Assembly (NCBI GenBank): GCA_947453625.1
Contig: CANGHK010000008.1
Span: forward strand, 51,035 to 115,034
From: Burkholderiales bacterium
GTDB lineage: Bacteria; Pseudomonadota; Gammaproteobacteria; Burkholderiales; Burkholderiaceae_C
DNA length: 64,000 nucleotides
Reading direction: 5' to 3'
Shown here one piece after another: positions 27,323-36,349 of the stretch. The position numbers were made by a program, and so were the translations under genes. The notes beneath the pieces were generated by a model. That model saw only the letters and a list, made by a program, of their open reading frames with translations, was not told the origin of the DNA and did not search any database. Position 1 is the first letter of the stretch; every line of letters begins with the position of its first letter.

Positions 27323-28279
27323 TCAGGCGGGAACCAGGAAGTCGCGGCTGATCCCCGCACCGATGTCGTTGACGCGGTCGAGAAACTGGATCAGGAAAGC
27401 ATGCAGGCCGGTCGACAGGATCTCGTCGATGCGGCCGAACTGCAGGTCGCTGCGCAACCGGCCGGCCCGGCGCCGGGTCTCGCTGCTCGGCTCGTTGGCC
27501 ACCAGGTCGAGGTTGGCCACCAACTCGTTCATGCAGGCCGCCAGCGAACGCGGCATGTCGGGGCGCAGCATCAGCAACTCGGCCACCTTGTCGGGCCGGA
27601 TCACATTGCGGTAGACCTTGCGGTAGATCTCGAAGGCGCTGACCGAGCGCAGAATCGCGCTCCAGTGGTAGAAATCCACCTCGGGCGCGTCGTCGTCGGC
27701 CCAGGCGCCGAAGTAGTCGCCGGCCAGCGCGTGGAACTTGACGTCCAGCAGACGTGCCGTGTTGTCGGCGCGCTCCAGAAAAGTGCCGATGCGGATGAAG
27801 TGCAGCGATTCGTCCTGCAGCATCGTGCCGACCGACACGCCCCGGCTCAGGTGCGAGCGGAACTTGACCCACTCGAACAGCGCCGCCGGATCGCGCTCGA
27901 AGCTGTCGTCCTTGAGCATCCGGTTGAACTCCAGCCAGGTCTGGTTGGTCGTCTCCCAGAGCTCGGTGGTCAGCTTGCCGCGCACCGCGCGGGCGTTTTC
28001 GCGCGCCGCTTGCAGGCAGGACAGGATGGAAGACGGGTTGCCCGGGTCACGCACCATGAAGTGCATGACGTTGGCGGCGTTCACAGTGGCGAACTTGTTG
28101 CCAAAGGCCGCCGTCAGCTCGGAGATGCCCAGCACCCCGGCCCAGCCCTGCTCGGCGCGGTCGGCCGACTGCGGCAGCAGCGAGGTCTGGTAGTTGACGT
28201 CGAGCATGCGGGCCGTGTTTTCGGCCCGTTCCATGTAACGGGACATCCAAAAAAGGTGGTCGGCGGTTCTAGAGAGCAT
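27323..28279 (-). CDS. Alpha-E domain protein (DUF403)
   Basis: 318 aa, almost entirely helical, matching the stand-alone alpha-E domain. The N-terminus 'RTADHLFWMSRYMERAENTA' is the family hallmark, and internal blocks such as 'SHLSRGVSVGTMLQDESLHF' and 'FLERADNTARLLDVKFHAL' (FLERADNTARLLD) repeat the ERAxNTAR theme. Alpha-E proteins always accompany circularly permuted ATP-grasps and transglutaminases and are predicted partners in peptide synthesis (Iyer, Aravind and colleagues' amidoligase survey). It lies 51 bp after the ATP-grasp gene and upstream of element B. No catalytic residues can be assigned. Confidence 0.88.
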   Translation of the reverse strand: MLSRTADHLFWMSRYMERAENTARMLDVNYQTSLLPQSADRAEQGWAGVLGISELTAAFGNKFATVNAANVMHFMVRDPGNPSSILSCLQAARENARAVRGKLTTELWETTNQTWLEFNRMLKDDSFERDPAALFEWVKFRSHLSRGVSVGTMLQDESLHFIRIGTFLERADNTARLLDVKFHALAGDYFGAWADDDAPEVDFYHWSAILRSVSAFEIYRKVYRNVIRPDKVAELLMLRPDMPRSLAACMNELVANLDLVANEPSSETRRRAGRLRSDLQFGRIDEILSTGLHAFLIQFLDRVNDIGAGISRDFLVPA

Positions 28280-28330
28280 CGTTCGATTCCCGTTGTTCTT
28301 GTTTCAGCTCCAAAGGCTTTGGGCCACGCA

Positions 28331-29767
28331 TCACGCTTCAAGCACCCAGGTGTCCTTGGTCCCGCCGCCTTGCGACGAGTTGACCACCAGCGATCCCTCT
28401 TTCAGCGCGACGCGGGTCAGCCCGCCCGGCACTGTCTGCACGCTCTTGCCCGACAGCACGAAGGGCCGCAGGTCGATGTGGCGCGGCGCGATGCCGGCCT
28501 CGACGAAGGTCGGCGTGGTCGACAGCGCCAGCGTCGGCTGGGCGATGTAGTTGCTGGGCCGGGCCAGCAACTGCAGGCGGAACGCTTCGATCTCGGCCCG
28601 GGTCGAGGCCGGCCCGACCAGCATGCCGTAGCCGCCGGCGCCATGCACCTCCTTGACCACCAGCTCGCCCAGATGGGCCAGCACGTACTTCAGGTCGTCG
28701 GACTCGCGACACAGGTAGGTCGGCACGTTCTCGAGGATGGGCTTCTCGCCGAGGTAGAACTCGATCATCTTGGGCACATAGGGGTAGATCGACTTGTCGT
28801 CGGCCACGCCGGTGCCGATGGCGTTGCACAGGCTGATGTTGCCCTTGCGGTAGACGTCGAGCAGGCCGGCGCAGCCCAGCGTCGAGTCGGCCCGGAAGGC
28901 CTTGGGGTCGAGGAAGTCGTCGTCGACGCGGCGGTAGATCACGTCGACCCGGCGCGGGCCCAGCGTGGTGCGCATGTAGACGAAGTGGTCCTTGACGAAC
29001 AGGTCCTGGCCCTCGACCAGCTCGATGCCCATCTGCTGGGCCAGGAAGGCATGCTCGAAGTAGGCACTGTTGTACATGCCGGGCGTCAGCACCACCACCG
29101 TGGGCTCGTTGACCGAGGGCGGGGCCACCGCGCGCAGCGTCTCGAGCAACAGGTCGGGGTAATGCGCGACCGGTGCGACGCGGTGCTGGGCGAACAGTTC
29201 GGGGAACAGCCGCATCATCATCTTGCGGTTCTCGAGCATGTAGCTCACGCCGCTGGGCACGCGCAGGTTGTCCTCGAGCACGTAGTAGGTGCCGCTGCCG
29301 TCGGGTTGGGCGGCGCGCACGATGTCTATGCCCGAAATATGCGAGTAGATCTGCCCCGGCAGGTCGACGCCCATCATCTCGGGCCGGAACTGGCTGTTGT
29401 TGAGTACCTGCTCGGCCGGCACGATGCCGGCCTTCAGGATCTCCTGGCCGTGGTAGACATCGTGCAGGAAGCGGTTCAGCGCCGCGACACGCTGGGCCAG
29501 ACCCTGCTGCATCCGCAGCCACTCGTCGCTGGGGATGATGCGCGGGATCAGGTCGAAGGGGATCAGCCGCTCGGTGCCGGCACCGTCTTCGTCCTTGGCG
29601 CCGTAGATGGCGAAGGTGATGCCGACACGGCGGAAGATCATCTCGGCTTCGGCGCGCCTGGCCGCCATCTGCTCGGGCGGCTGGCGCTGCAACCAGCGGT
29701 CGAAGCCGCCGTAATGGGGCCGAACAGCGCCAGCGCTGGCCAGCATCTCGTCAAAAGTGGGTGTCAT
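28331..29767 (-). CDS. Circularly permuted type 2 ATP-grasp protein
   Basis: 478 aa. Typical segments are 'RVGITFAIYGAKDEDGAGTE', 'IPRIIPSDEWLRMQQGL', 'YVLEDNLRVPSGVSYMLENR', 'VVLTPGMYNSAYFEHAFLA', 'VDVIYRRVDDDFLDP' and 'AGGYGMLVGPAS'. The family is thought to make amide bonds with ATP, but substrates are unknown. The ATG overlaps the stop of comEC by ATGA (29764-29767), so it is coupled to comEC translation. It is the first gene of the ATP-grasp/alpha-E/transglutaminase cluster that extends to 19.6 kb. Confidence 0.9.
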   Translation of the reverse strand: MTPTFDEMLASAGAVRPHYGGFDRWLQRQPPEQMAARRAEAEMIFRRVGITFAIYGAKDEDGAGTERLIPFDLIPRIIPSDEWLRMQQGLAQRVAALNRFLHDVYHGQEILKAGIVPAEQVLNNSQFRPEMMGVDLPGQIYSHISGIDIVRAAQPDGSGTYYVLEDNLRVPSGVSYMLENRKMMMRLFPELFAQHRVAPVAHYPDLLLETLRAVAPPSVNEPTVVVLTPGMYNSAYFEHAFLAQQMGIELVEGQDLFVKDHFVYMRTTLGPRRVDVIYRRVDDDFLDPKAFRADSTLGCAGLLDVYRKGNISLCNAIGTGVADDKSIYPYVPKMIEFYLGEKPILENVPTYLCRESDDLKYVLAHLGELVVKEVHGAGGYGMLVGPASTRAEIEAFRLQLLARPSNYIAQPTLALSTTPTFVEAGIAPRHIDLRPFVLSGKSVQTVPGGLTRVALKEGSLVVNSSQGGGTKDTWVLEA

Positions 29768-32415
29768 CGTGGGTGGGCTCCTGGCCCGTCAGGGTTAGCA
29801 ACAATCGCACCACCCACGGGCGCGGTCCAATGCCAGTAACGCCGCCGTACGTCACGGGTGCAATCAGCCCGACCATCGTGCCACAGCCATGCACCACAAA
29901 AGTCGGTTCGCACCACTTTGATGCGTCGATCGGCGTAACGGGCCATCACTTCCGGGGCGGGATGGCCGTAGCGGCTGCGGTAACCGGCCTGCACCACAGC
30001 CGTGCTCGCCTTGACCGCGTCGAGGAATTGTGCACTGGACGAAGTTCGGCTGCCGTGATGCGGCACCAGCAGCAGATCGCTGGTCAGCGCCGGGCCAGTG
30101 CCCAGGGCCTCGCGCCGCAGCAGCGCGGCCTCCTGAGGCGCTTCGATGTCGCCGGTCAGCAGTGCACTGCGGCCCCGCGCGTCGACCACCCGCAACACGC
30201 AGCTGACGTCGTTGGCCTTGCGCGCAGCGGCATGTTCGGCCGGCGTGGGATGCAACCAATCGAAGCGCACGCCGTCCCAGGACCAGTGCATGCCGGCATC
30301 ACAGCGCTGGTGCGGCACGCCCCGTTCCGCGGCCAGGGCGATCAGCCCATGGTCGGGCGCCAGCGAGCTTTGCAAGGCCTGCACCGGGATCCCGGCCAGC
30401 AGGCTGGCGGCACCGCCGACATGGTCGGTATCGCGGTGGCTGAGCACCAGCAAGTCGATGCGCCGCTCGCCCCGGGCGTGCAGCAGCGGCAGCAGCACGC
30501 GCAGGCCGGCGTCGTTGTCCAGGCTGTACTGCGGGCCGGCGTCGTAGACCAGCAGGTGATGGCGGGTGCGCACCAGCACCGCGGTGCCCTGGCCGATGTC
30601 GGCGGCCAGCAGGTCGAAGCCTCCGTCCGCCGGCCTCGGCACCGGCGGCCACAGCAGTGGCAGCGCCAGCGGCAAGGCCAACCAGCGCAGCGCCCAGGGC
30701 GCCGGAAGCACCGCCAACAACGCGCCCAGCAAGCCGGAAACCACCGCCCAGGCCGGCGCCGCCGGCGCGGTGTAGACGGCCCAGGGCCAGGACGCCAGCC
30801 AGCCCAGGGCGACGATCAGCGCCTGCACCACCGCCGCAGCCAGCGTCCAGACGCCCGGCAAGACCACGCCCGCCAAGGCCAGCGGCGTGATCACCAGCGT
30901 GACCAGCGGAATGGCCACCAGATTGGCCAACCCGCCGACCACGCTGAGTTGCTGGAAGAACACCAGCGACAGCGGCGCCAGGCCGAGCGTGGCCACGCCC
31001 TGGGCGCGCAGGTGAGCGCGCAGGTGGGCGCTCAAACCTTGGATCAGCCGCTGACGCAGGCGGCCGAACGACCCAATTGGCCCAATTGGCCCAATTGGCC
31101 CGACCCTCGCCGCGGTTGCGGCCGCCGGCGTGGCGGCGCGACCGCCAGCAGGCTCGGACACCATCAGCAGGCCGACCGCGGTGAATGACAGCCAGAACCC
31201 GGGCTGCAGCAAGGCCCAGGGGTCGAGCAGCGTCACCACCACGGCCGCGGCCAGCAGCACCAGCGGCCAGGGCCAACGCTGGCCCTGGCTGCGCAGCAGG
31301 CCGACGGTGACCAGCATGGCCACCGTGCGCTGCGCCGGCACGCCCCAGCCGGCCAGCACCGCATAGGCCGTGGCCAGCACCAGCCCCAGCCAGCGCCCGG
31401 CGCTGGGCGCCGGCAACCACAGCATCAGACGGGGGCTGCGCCGCCAGAGCCGGCCGGCCAGCGCGCCGGCGGCCCAGGCGAACATCGTCACATGCACGCC
31501 GCTGATCGAGACCAGGTGGGCGATGCCGGTCTGGCGGAACAAGTCCCAGTCCTCGCGTTCTATCGCCGCCTGGTCGCCCACCGCCAGCGCCGCCAGCACG
31601 CCGGCCGCGCGCGGATCGGCCACCTGGCGCACGATCGCCTCGCGCACCGCCTCGCGCAGGCGCTGCACCGGATAGCCCGCGGCGTCGTCCAGCCGCTCGG
31701 CCGGCGGTCCGCCGCGCGCCACCCGCACATAGCCGGTGGCCCCCACGCCCTGCTCGAACCACAGCAGTTCGACATCGAAGCCGTCCGGGTTCAAGGACCC
31801 ATGCGGCAGTTTGAGCCGCACCGGCAAACGCCAGCGCTGGCCGGCACGCAAGCCGGCGCGCGGGTCGTCCAGCGCCACCTCGTCCTCTAAATCGTTGTAC
31901 CAGCCCAGCGCGATCAGCGGCGGCAGCCGGGGCGGTGGCGGGTGGTCGGACGAGGAAGCCGGCTCCTGCCAGTCGGCCTGTTCGACCTGAAACTGGAAGC
32001 GCAGGCCCGACGGCCCATGCTGCGGCAGGCTGGCCACCAGGCCGGTGACGACCAGGTTGCGGCCCTCCAGCGCCGGCGGCAGGCGCTCGGCCAGCCGGAC
32101 CCCGGCGCGCAGCCCGGCCAGCGCCACGGCCAGCGCGGCGATCGCCAGCATCGCGAGCAGCAGGGACCCGGCGCGCGACCCGCGCCAGGCCGCCACCCCG
32201 GCCAGCGCGATCAGCGCGCCGGCCGAGACCGCCACAGCCAAGCATGCCCCATAGGCCGCTGGCGGCCAGAGCGCCGGCTGCTGCAGTTGCCAGCCCAGAC
32301 CGGCCAGCCAGGCCAGCGCGCACAGCGCGGCGCGCCACCCCGGATCGAGGCCGCCTGCCCTGCCGCCGTTCAGCGCACTCGCCGCCATGGCCGCAGTGTA
32401 GGATTCCGGGATCAT
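29764..32415 (-). CDS. comEC: ComEC/Rec2 DNA-uptake channel protein
   Basis: About 883 aa inner-membrane protein that carries single-stranded DNA across the membrane in natural transformation. Order: N-terminal hydrophobic helices, an OB-like periplasmic domain (~100-260), the Competence core with 'DLFRQTGIAHLVSISGVHVT' and many helices, then a C-terminal MBL-type domain ('ADIGQGTAVLVRTRHHLLVY', 'VLSHRDTDHVGGAASLL'). A 9-bp repeat codes GPI-GPI-GPI in a loop. The start MIPESY at 32415 is preferred; MAASAL at 32388 is an alternative, and neither has a strong RBS. Longer readings overlap the divergent ridA gene. The stop overlaps the ATP-grasp start. Confidence 0.9.
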   Translation of the reverse strand: MIPESYTAAMAASALNGGRAGGLDPGWRAALCALAWLAGLGWQLQQPALWPPAAYGACLAVAVSAGALIALAGVAAWRGSRAGSLLLAMLAIAALAVALAGLRAGVRLAERLPPALEGRNLVVTGLVASLPQHGPSGLRFQFQVEQADWQEPASSSDHPPPPRLPPLIALGWYNDLEDEVALDDPRAGLRAGQRWRLPVRLKLPHGSLNPDGFDVELLWFEQGVGATGYVRVARGGPPAERLDDAAGYPVQRLREAVREAIVRQVADPRAAGVLAALAVGDQAAIEREDWDLFRQTGIAHLVSISGVHVTMFAWAAGALAGRLWRRSPRLMLWLPAPSAGRWLGLVLATAYAVLAGWGVPAQRTVAMLVTVGLLRSQGQRWPWPLVLLAAAVVVTLLDPWALLQPGFWLSFTAVGLLMVSEPAGGRAATPAAATAARVGPIGPIGPIGSFGRLRQRLIQGLSAHLRAHLRAQGVATLGLAPLSLVFFQQLSVVGGLANLVAIPLVTLVITPLALAGVVLPGVWTLAAAVVQALIVALGWLASWPWAVYTAPAAPAWAVVSGLLGALLAVLPAPWALRWLALPLALPLLWPPVPRPADGGFDLLAADIGQGTAVLVRTRHHLLVYDAGPQYSLDNDAGLRVLLPLLHARGERRIDLLVLSHRDTDHVGGAASLLAGIPVQALQSSLAPDHGLIALAAERGVPHQRCDAGMHWSWDGVRFDWLHPTPAEHAAARKANDVSCVLRVVDARGRSALLTGDIEAPQEAALLRREALGTGPALTSDLLLVPHHGSRTSSSAQFLDAVKASTAVVQAGYRSRYGHPAPEVMARYADRRIKVVRTDFCGAWLWHDGRADCTRDVRRRYWHWTAPVGGAIVANPDGPGAHPR
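31072..31098 (-). repeat. Coding 9-bp repeat in comEC
   Basis: Three perfect copies of CCCAATTGG, each a near-palindrome (CCAATTGG). On the coding strand they give Gly-Pro-Ile three times in the loop RVGPIGPIGPIGSFGR. The AT content is unusual for this genome. Slippage would keep the frame. Confidence 0.85.
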
Positions 32416-32454
32416 CGGCAAACACCCGCCGTGGCCCGCGCCCGGCAACCCACC

Positions 32455-32910
32455 ATGTCCGTCTACGACAAACTCTCGCAACTGGGCATCAGCCTGCCCC
32501 CGGTGGCCGTTCCGGCCGCGGCCTATGTGCCGTTCGTGCGCAGCGGCAACCTGGTCTTCCTGTCCGGTCATATCGCCAAGCAGGACGGCCGGCCCTGGGT
32601 CGGCCAACTGGGGGCGACGATGACCACCGCCGAAGGCCGGGCCGCCGCCCGGGCCATCGCGATCGACCTGATGGGCACGCTGCAGGCCGCGGTCGGCGAC
32701 CTGAACCAGATCGCGCGCATCGTCAAGCTGATGAGCCTGGTCAACAGCACACCGACGTTCACCGAGCAGCACCTGGTGACCAACGGCGCGTCCGAGTTGT
32801 TCGGCGAGATCTTCGGCACGGCCGGCGCCCATGCCCGCAGCGCCTTCGGCGTGGCGCAGATCCCGATGGGGGCTTGCGTCGAGATCGAGCTGATCGCGGA
32901 ACTGAAGTGA
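32455..32910 (+). CDS. RidA/YjgF-family protein
   Basis: 151 aa member of the Rid family, whose archetype RidA hydrolyses reactive enamine/imine intermediates from PLP enzymes. The sequence shows 'YVPFVRSGNLVFLSGHIAKQ' and 'GQLGATMTTAEGRAAARAIA', with C-terminal 'AHARSAFGVAQIPMGACVEI' carrying the conserved Arg and Glu positions of the trimer interface. It resembles the longer 150-residue subfamily more than RidA proper, so its enzymatic activity is uncertain. The ATG at 32455 is the natural start; upstream in-frame codons enter divergent comEC. dsbB starts within its stop codon (GTGA). Confidence 0.85.
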   Translation: MSVYDKLSQLGISLPPVAVPAAAYVPFVRSGNLVFLSGHIAKQDGRPWVGQLGATMTTAEGRAAARAIAIDLMGTLQAAVGDLNQIARIVKLMSLVNSTPTFTEQHLVTNGASELFGEIFGTAGAHARSAFGVAQIPMGACVEIELIAELK

Positions 32911-33383
32911 TTCCGCGCGCGCGCTGGCTGCTAGCCGGCACCGCCGCGGCCCCCCTGCTGGCGGTGGCCGCCGCGCTGCACACCCAGCATGTCTGGGGCC
33001 TGCTGCCCTGCGCCTGGTGCGTGATGCAGCGCTTGATCTTCGTGTCGATCGCGGCGATCTCGTTGCTGGGTTGCCTGCTGCCCGGCGCGCTGGCGCGTCG
33101 GCTGGCGGGCACGCTGGCCGGGCTGCTGGCTGGCTGCGGCATGGCCACCGCGCTGTGGCAGCATTTCGTGGCGGCGGCGTCGACCTCTTGCAACATGAGC
33201 TTCGCCGACCGGGTGATGGGATTGACCGGGCTGGACAGCCGCTGGCCCGAGGTCTTTGCCGCTTATGCCTCGTGCGCCGAGGCCAAGGCCTTGCTGGCCG
33301 GCGTGCCCTACGAGTTCTGGAGCCTGACGCTGTTCACGCTGCTGGCGCTGACGGCGCTGCAGGTGGTGACGAGCCCAGACTGA
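32907..33383 (+). CDS. dsbB: Disulfide bond formation protein DsbB
   Basis: 158 aa inner-membrane protein that re-oxidises DsbA and passes electrons to quinone. Four transmembrane helices are visible. The first periplasmic pair is C-A-W-C in 'GLLPCAWCVMQR', and the second pair is in 'ASTSCNMSF' and 'AYASCAEAK'. The start is a GTG at 32907 that overlaps the RidA stop (GTGA), so it is translationally coupled. The length is slightly short but complete. Confidence 0.88.
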   Translation: MIPRARWLLAGTAAAPLLAVAAALHTQHVWGLLPCAWCVMQRLIFVSIAAISLLGCLLPGALARRLAGTLAGLLAGCGMATALWQHFVAAASTSCNMSFADRVMGLTGLDSRWPEVFAAYASCAEAKALLAGVPYEFWSLTLFTLLALTALQVVTSPD

Positions 33384-33445
33384 GACTGCCCGCGCCATGA
33401 TGCGCATCAACCGAAGCCACGCAACGCTTCGGCAGGATGCCGGGC

Positions 33446-34699
33446 ATGAGCCCCAGCCCTGAATCTCCCGCCGACCGCAGCCACAATTGCGCCGATGCCG
33501 ATGTCCTGATCGTAGGCGCCGGCCCGGCCGGACTGGCGCTGGCGGCGGCGCTGCACGACGCCGGCCTGGCGGTGCAGGTGTTCGAGCAACAGCCGCTGGA
33601 CGCGCTGACCGAGCCCGCCGAGGACGGCCGCGAGATCGCGCTGACGCACCGGGCACGCGAGGTGATGCGCAGGCTGGGCCTGTGGCAGCACCTGCCGGCC
33701 GACGCGGTGGCGCCGCTGCGCCAGGCCCGCGTGACCGATGGCAGCGGGTCGCAAGCGCTGCGCTTCGGTGAGGGCGCCGCCGGCCCGCTCGGCTGGCTGG
33801 TGGCCAACCACCGCATCCGCCAGGCCGCGCTGCAAGCGGTGCGCGACCGGCCCGGCGTGCAACTGCACACCGGCGCAAGAGTCAGCGGCCTGGACCTGCC
33901 CGCCGGCCAGCCCGGGGCGCTGGCCAGCCTGACGCTGGCCGACGGCCGCAGGCTGCAGGCGCCGCTGGTGGTGGCCGCCGACAGCCGCCTGTCGGCCACC
34001 CGGCGCCTGGCCGGCATAGGCGCGGCGATGCGCGATTTCGGCCGCAGCGTGGTGGTGGGCCGGGTGGCGCATGCCGCCGACCACCAGGGCATCGCCTGGG
34101 AATGCTTCCGCTACGGCAACACCCTGGCGCTGCTGCCGATGAACGGCGGCCTGAGTTCGGCCGTGGTGACGGTGCCGGGCGACCGCGCGGCCGAGTGGCT
34201 GGCCTTGTCGGATGCGGCCTTCGCCGAACGGGTGGGCGTGCAGAGCGGCGACCGTCTCGGCGCGCTGCGCAGCGTGGGCCCGCGCCACCATTACCCGCTG
34301 GTGGGCGTCTACGCGCAGCGCTTCGTCGCGCCGCGCTTCGCGCTGATCGGCGACGCCGCAGTGGGCATGCACCCGGTGACCGCGCATGGCTACAACTTCG
34401 GCCTCTATGGCGTGGAGGTGCTGGCGCGCGTGCTGCAGGCGGCACGCCGCAGCCACCGCGACATCGGCGCCGTCGACGTGCTGCAAGACTACGCGCGCGC
34501 GCACCGGCGCATCACGCTGCCGGTCTACCTGGGCACGAACGCGATCGTCACGCTGTTTACCGACGAGCACCGCCCGGCCAAGCTGGCGCGCCGCGCGGTG
34601 CTGGCGCTGGCCGAGCGCGCGCCCGGCCTGAGTGGACTGATCAAGTCGGCCATCACCCGCCAGCTGATGGGCGCGGCGGCCCAGGCCAGCAAGGCCTGA
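33446..34699 (+). CDS. ubiM: FAD-dependent ubiquinone-pathway hydroxylase (UbiH/UbiF/UbiM type)
   Basis: 417 aa flavin monooxygenase of the UbiH/COQ6 family. Motifs: 'DVLIVGAGPAGLALAAAL' (GxGxxG), 'DGREIALTHRAREVM', and the FAD/ribityl motif 'FALIGDAAVGMHPVTAHGYN'. The 'GTNAIVTLFTDEHRPAKL' segment and the lack of a longer C-terminus resemble UbiM, which performs the C5-type hydroxylation in some proteobacteria. It could equally be UbiF- or UbiH-like, so the symbol is tentative. The start at 33446 is preferred because AGGA lies 8 nt upstream; an in-frame ATG 9 nt earlier has no room for an RBS. It is a single gene facing a convergent dioxygenase 18 bp away. Confidence 0.72.
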   Translation: MSPSPESPADRSHNCADADVLIVGAGPAGLALAAALHDAGLAVQVFEQQPLDALTEPAEDGREIALTHRAREVMRRLGLWQHLPADAVAPLRQARVTDGSGSQALRFGEGAAGPLGWLVANHRIRQAALQAVRDRPGVQLHTGARVSGLDLPAGQPGALASLTLADGRRLQAPLVVAADSRLSATRRLAGIGAAMRDFGRSVVVGRVAHAADHQGIAWECFRYGNTLALLPMNGGLSSAVVTVPGDRAAEWLALSDAAFAERVGVQSGDRLGALRSVGPRHHYPLVGVYAQRFVAPRFALIGDAAVGMHPVTAHGYNFGLYGVEVLARVLQAARRSHRDIGAVDVLQDYARAHRRITLPVYLGTNAIVTLFTDEHRPAKLARRAVLALAERAPGLSGLIKSAITRQLMGAAAQASKA

Positions 34700-34717
34700 A
34701 GCGCGGCGGCCAGCAGG

Positions 34718-35599
34718 TCAAGCCGCCGCGCGCTCGCCCACCGTGATGCGGTGCAGCAGGCGCCGGTGGCCGGCATAACCGCCGGTGGCGGCATGCACCA
34801 GGCAGCGGTTGTCCCACAGCACCAGCATGCCGGGCGACCAGACATGGCGGTAGACGAATTCAGGCCGGCCCTGGTGGGCGAACAGTTCGGTCAGCAGCGC
34901 CGCGGCCTCGTCGTCGGGCAGGCCGTCTATGCCTATGGTGTAGCCCGGGCTGACGAACAGCGCCACCCGGCCAGTCTCGGGGTGACGCCGGGCGATCGGC
35001 TGCAACTGCGTGGCGAGCGCCGAATCGTCGTAGCGTATCGCCATCGAACGGCCCTGGTCCTGCGCGCCGTAGCGGCCGGCCCGCGAGTAGCCCCGGCGCG
35101 CCGAGTGCACGCCCTGGCGGTCCTGCAACAGCGACTTCAGCGCCGCCGGCAAGGCGTCCCAGGCGTCGTACTGGTTGGCGAACAAGGTGTCGCCGCCCAC
35201 CGGCGGGATCACGTTGCCGTACAGCAGCGTGGCGGCCGGCGGCTCGGCCAGGAAGCTCCAGTCCGAATGCCAGTTGTCGGCGAACAGCGAACTGGTCTCG
35301 TCGGCCTCGCGCTTGACCTGCGCCACATGCGGGTGGCCGGGGATGGATTCGAAATACGGATCGGGGCTGAACGGGCCGACGCTGGTGGCAAAACGCTCGA
35401 GGTCGTCTATGCCCAGGGCCTGGTCGGGGAAAGCCAGCACCTGGTGGGCCAGCCAGAGCTGGCGCAGCGCCTCGGCCTGCGCGGCGCTGATCGCCTGCGT
35501 CAGGTCGATGCCGCGCACCGCCGCGCCACAGGGCGCGGCCTGCACGGTGACGCTGAGGGCGGGGAGGCTGAGCGTGTCGAGGGCGGTGCGGCTGTCCAT
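34718..35599 (-). CDS. TauD/TfdA-family Fe(II)/2-oxoglutarate dioxygenase
   Basis: 293 aa enzyme. The facial triad is visible as H-x-D in 'NWHSDWSFLAEPPAATLLYG' (His and Asp near residue 110) and the distal His in 'VHAATGGYAGHRRLLHR'. The Arg binding 2-oxoglutarate is in the same C-terminal segment. N-terminal 'GAAVRGIDLTQAIS' is typical of TauD/TfdA. The substrate could be a sulfonate, an aryloxyalkanoate or another small acid; no sulfonate transporter is adjacent. The gene is convergent with the UbiM-like gene and divergent from the GST. Confidence 0.85.
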   Translation of the reverse strand: MDSRTALDTLSLPALSVTVQAAPCGAAVRGIDLTQAISAAQAEALRQLWLAHQVLAFPDQALGIDDLERFATSVGPFSPDPYFESIPGHPHVAQVKREADETSSLFADNWHSDWSFLAEPPAATLLYGNVIPPVGGDTLFANQYDAWDALPAALKSLLQDRQGVHSARRGYSRAGRYGAQDQGRSMAIRYDDSALATQLQPIARRHPETGRVALFVSPGYTIGIDGLPDDEAAALLTELFAHQGRPEFVYRHVWSPGMLVLWDNRCLVHAATGGYAGHRRLLHRITVGERAAA

Positions 35600-35701
35600 T
35601 GTGGCGGTCCTTGAAGCGGCTGGATTCGGGTTGGGCCCAGTCTAGGGTGGGGGCTGTGGTGGCCACAATCAGGCGCTTCCCTGCCCATGAAAGAGACCCC
35701 G

Positions 35702-36322
35702 ATGATCGTCGTCCACCACCTCAACGATTCGCGCTCGCAGCGTGTGCTCTGGCTGCTGGAGGAACTCGGCCTGCCCTACGAGATCCGCCACTACGCGCGC
35801 GACGCCACGACCCGGCTGGCGCCGCCCGAGCTGTTGGCGGTGCATCCGCTGGGCAAGTCGCCGGTGATCGAGGACGGCGACCAGAAAGTGATCGAGTCAG
35901 GCGCGATCGTCGACTACCTGATCCGCCGCCATGGCGCCGGCCGGCTGCAGCCGGCGGTGGGCACGCCGGACTTCGAGGCCTACAACCAGTGGCTGCACTA
36001 TGCCGAGGGTTCGGCGATGCTGCCGCTGATGCTCAAGCTCTACGTCTCGCGGCTGGGGGACGCCGGCGCGCCGCTGGCCCCGCGCATCAACAGCGAACTG
36101 GCCAACCACCTGGGTTATGTCGAGCGCTCGCTGCAGGGCCGGGACTGGCTGGTCGGCGATGCGCTGACCGGCGCCGACATCCAGATGAGCTTCGTCGGCG
36201 AGGCCGCGCGCGGGCTGCGCGCCAGCTACCCGGCGATGGATGCCTGGGTCAAACGCTTCCAGGCCAGGCCGGCCTACCAGCGCGCGCTGGAGCGCGGCGG
36301 GCCTTACGCGCTGGCGGGCTGA
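35702..36322 (+). CDS. Glutathione S-transferase
   Basis: 206 aa, normal GST length. The N-terminal thioredoxin-like domain reads 'VHHLNDSRSQRVLWLLEELG', with the Ser of NDSRSQR as probable glutathione-activating residue, and 'HPLGKSPVIED' supplies the cis-Pro and GSH-binding loop; 'ESGAIVDYLI' is the ES motif. The C-terminal helical domain has 'GDALTGADIQMSF' (N-capping box). The start at 35702 has AAAGAG 7 nt upstream; the earlier in-frame ATG at 35687 would overlap that site. Its substrate is unknown. Confidence 0.85.
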   Translation: MIVVHHLNDSRSQRVLWLLEELGLPYEIRHYARDATTRLAPPELLAVHPLGKSPVIEDGDQKVIESGAIVDYLIRRHGAGRLQPAVGTPDFEAYNQWLHYAEGSAMLPLMLKLYVSRLGDAGAPLAPRINSELANHLGYVERSLQGRDWLVGDALTGADIQMSFVGEAARGLRASYPAMDAWVKRFQARPAYQRALERGGPYALAG

Positions 36323-36349
36323 GCGCCTGCGCCCCCAAGCGCCGGGCCG

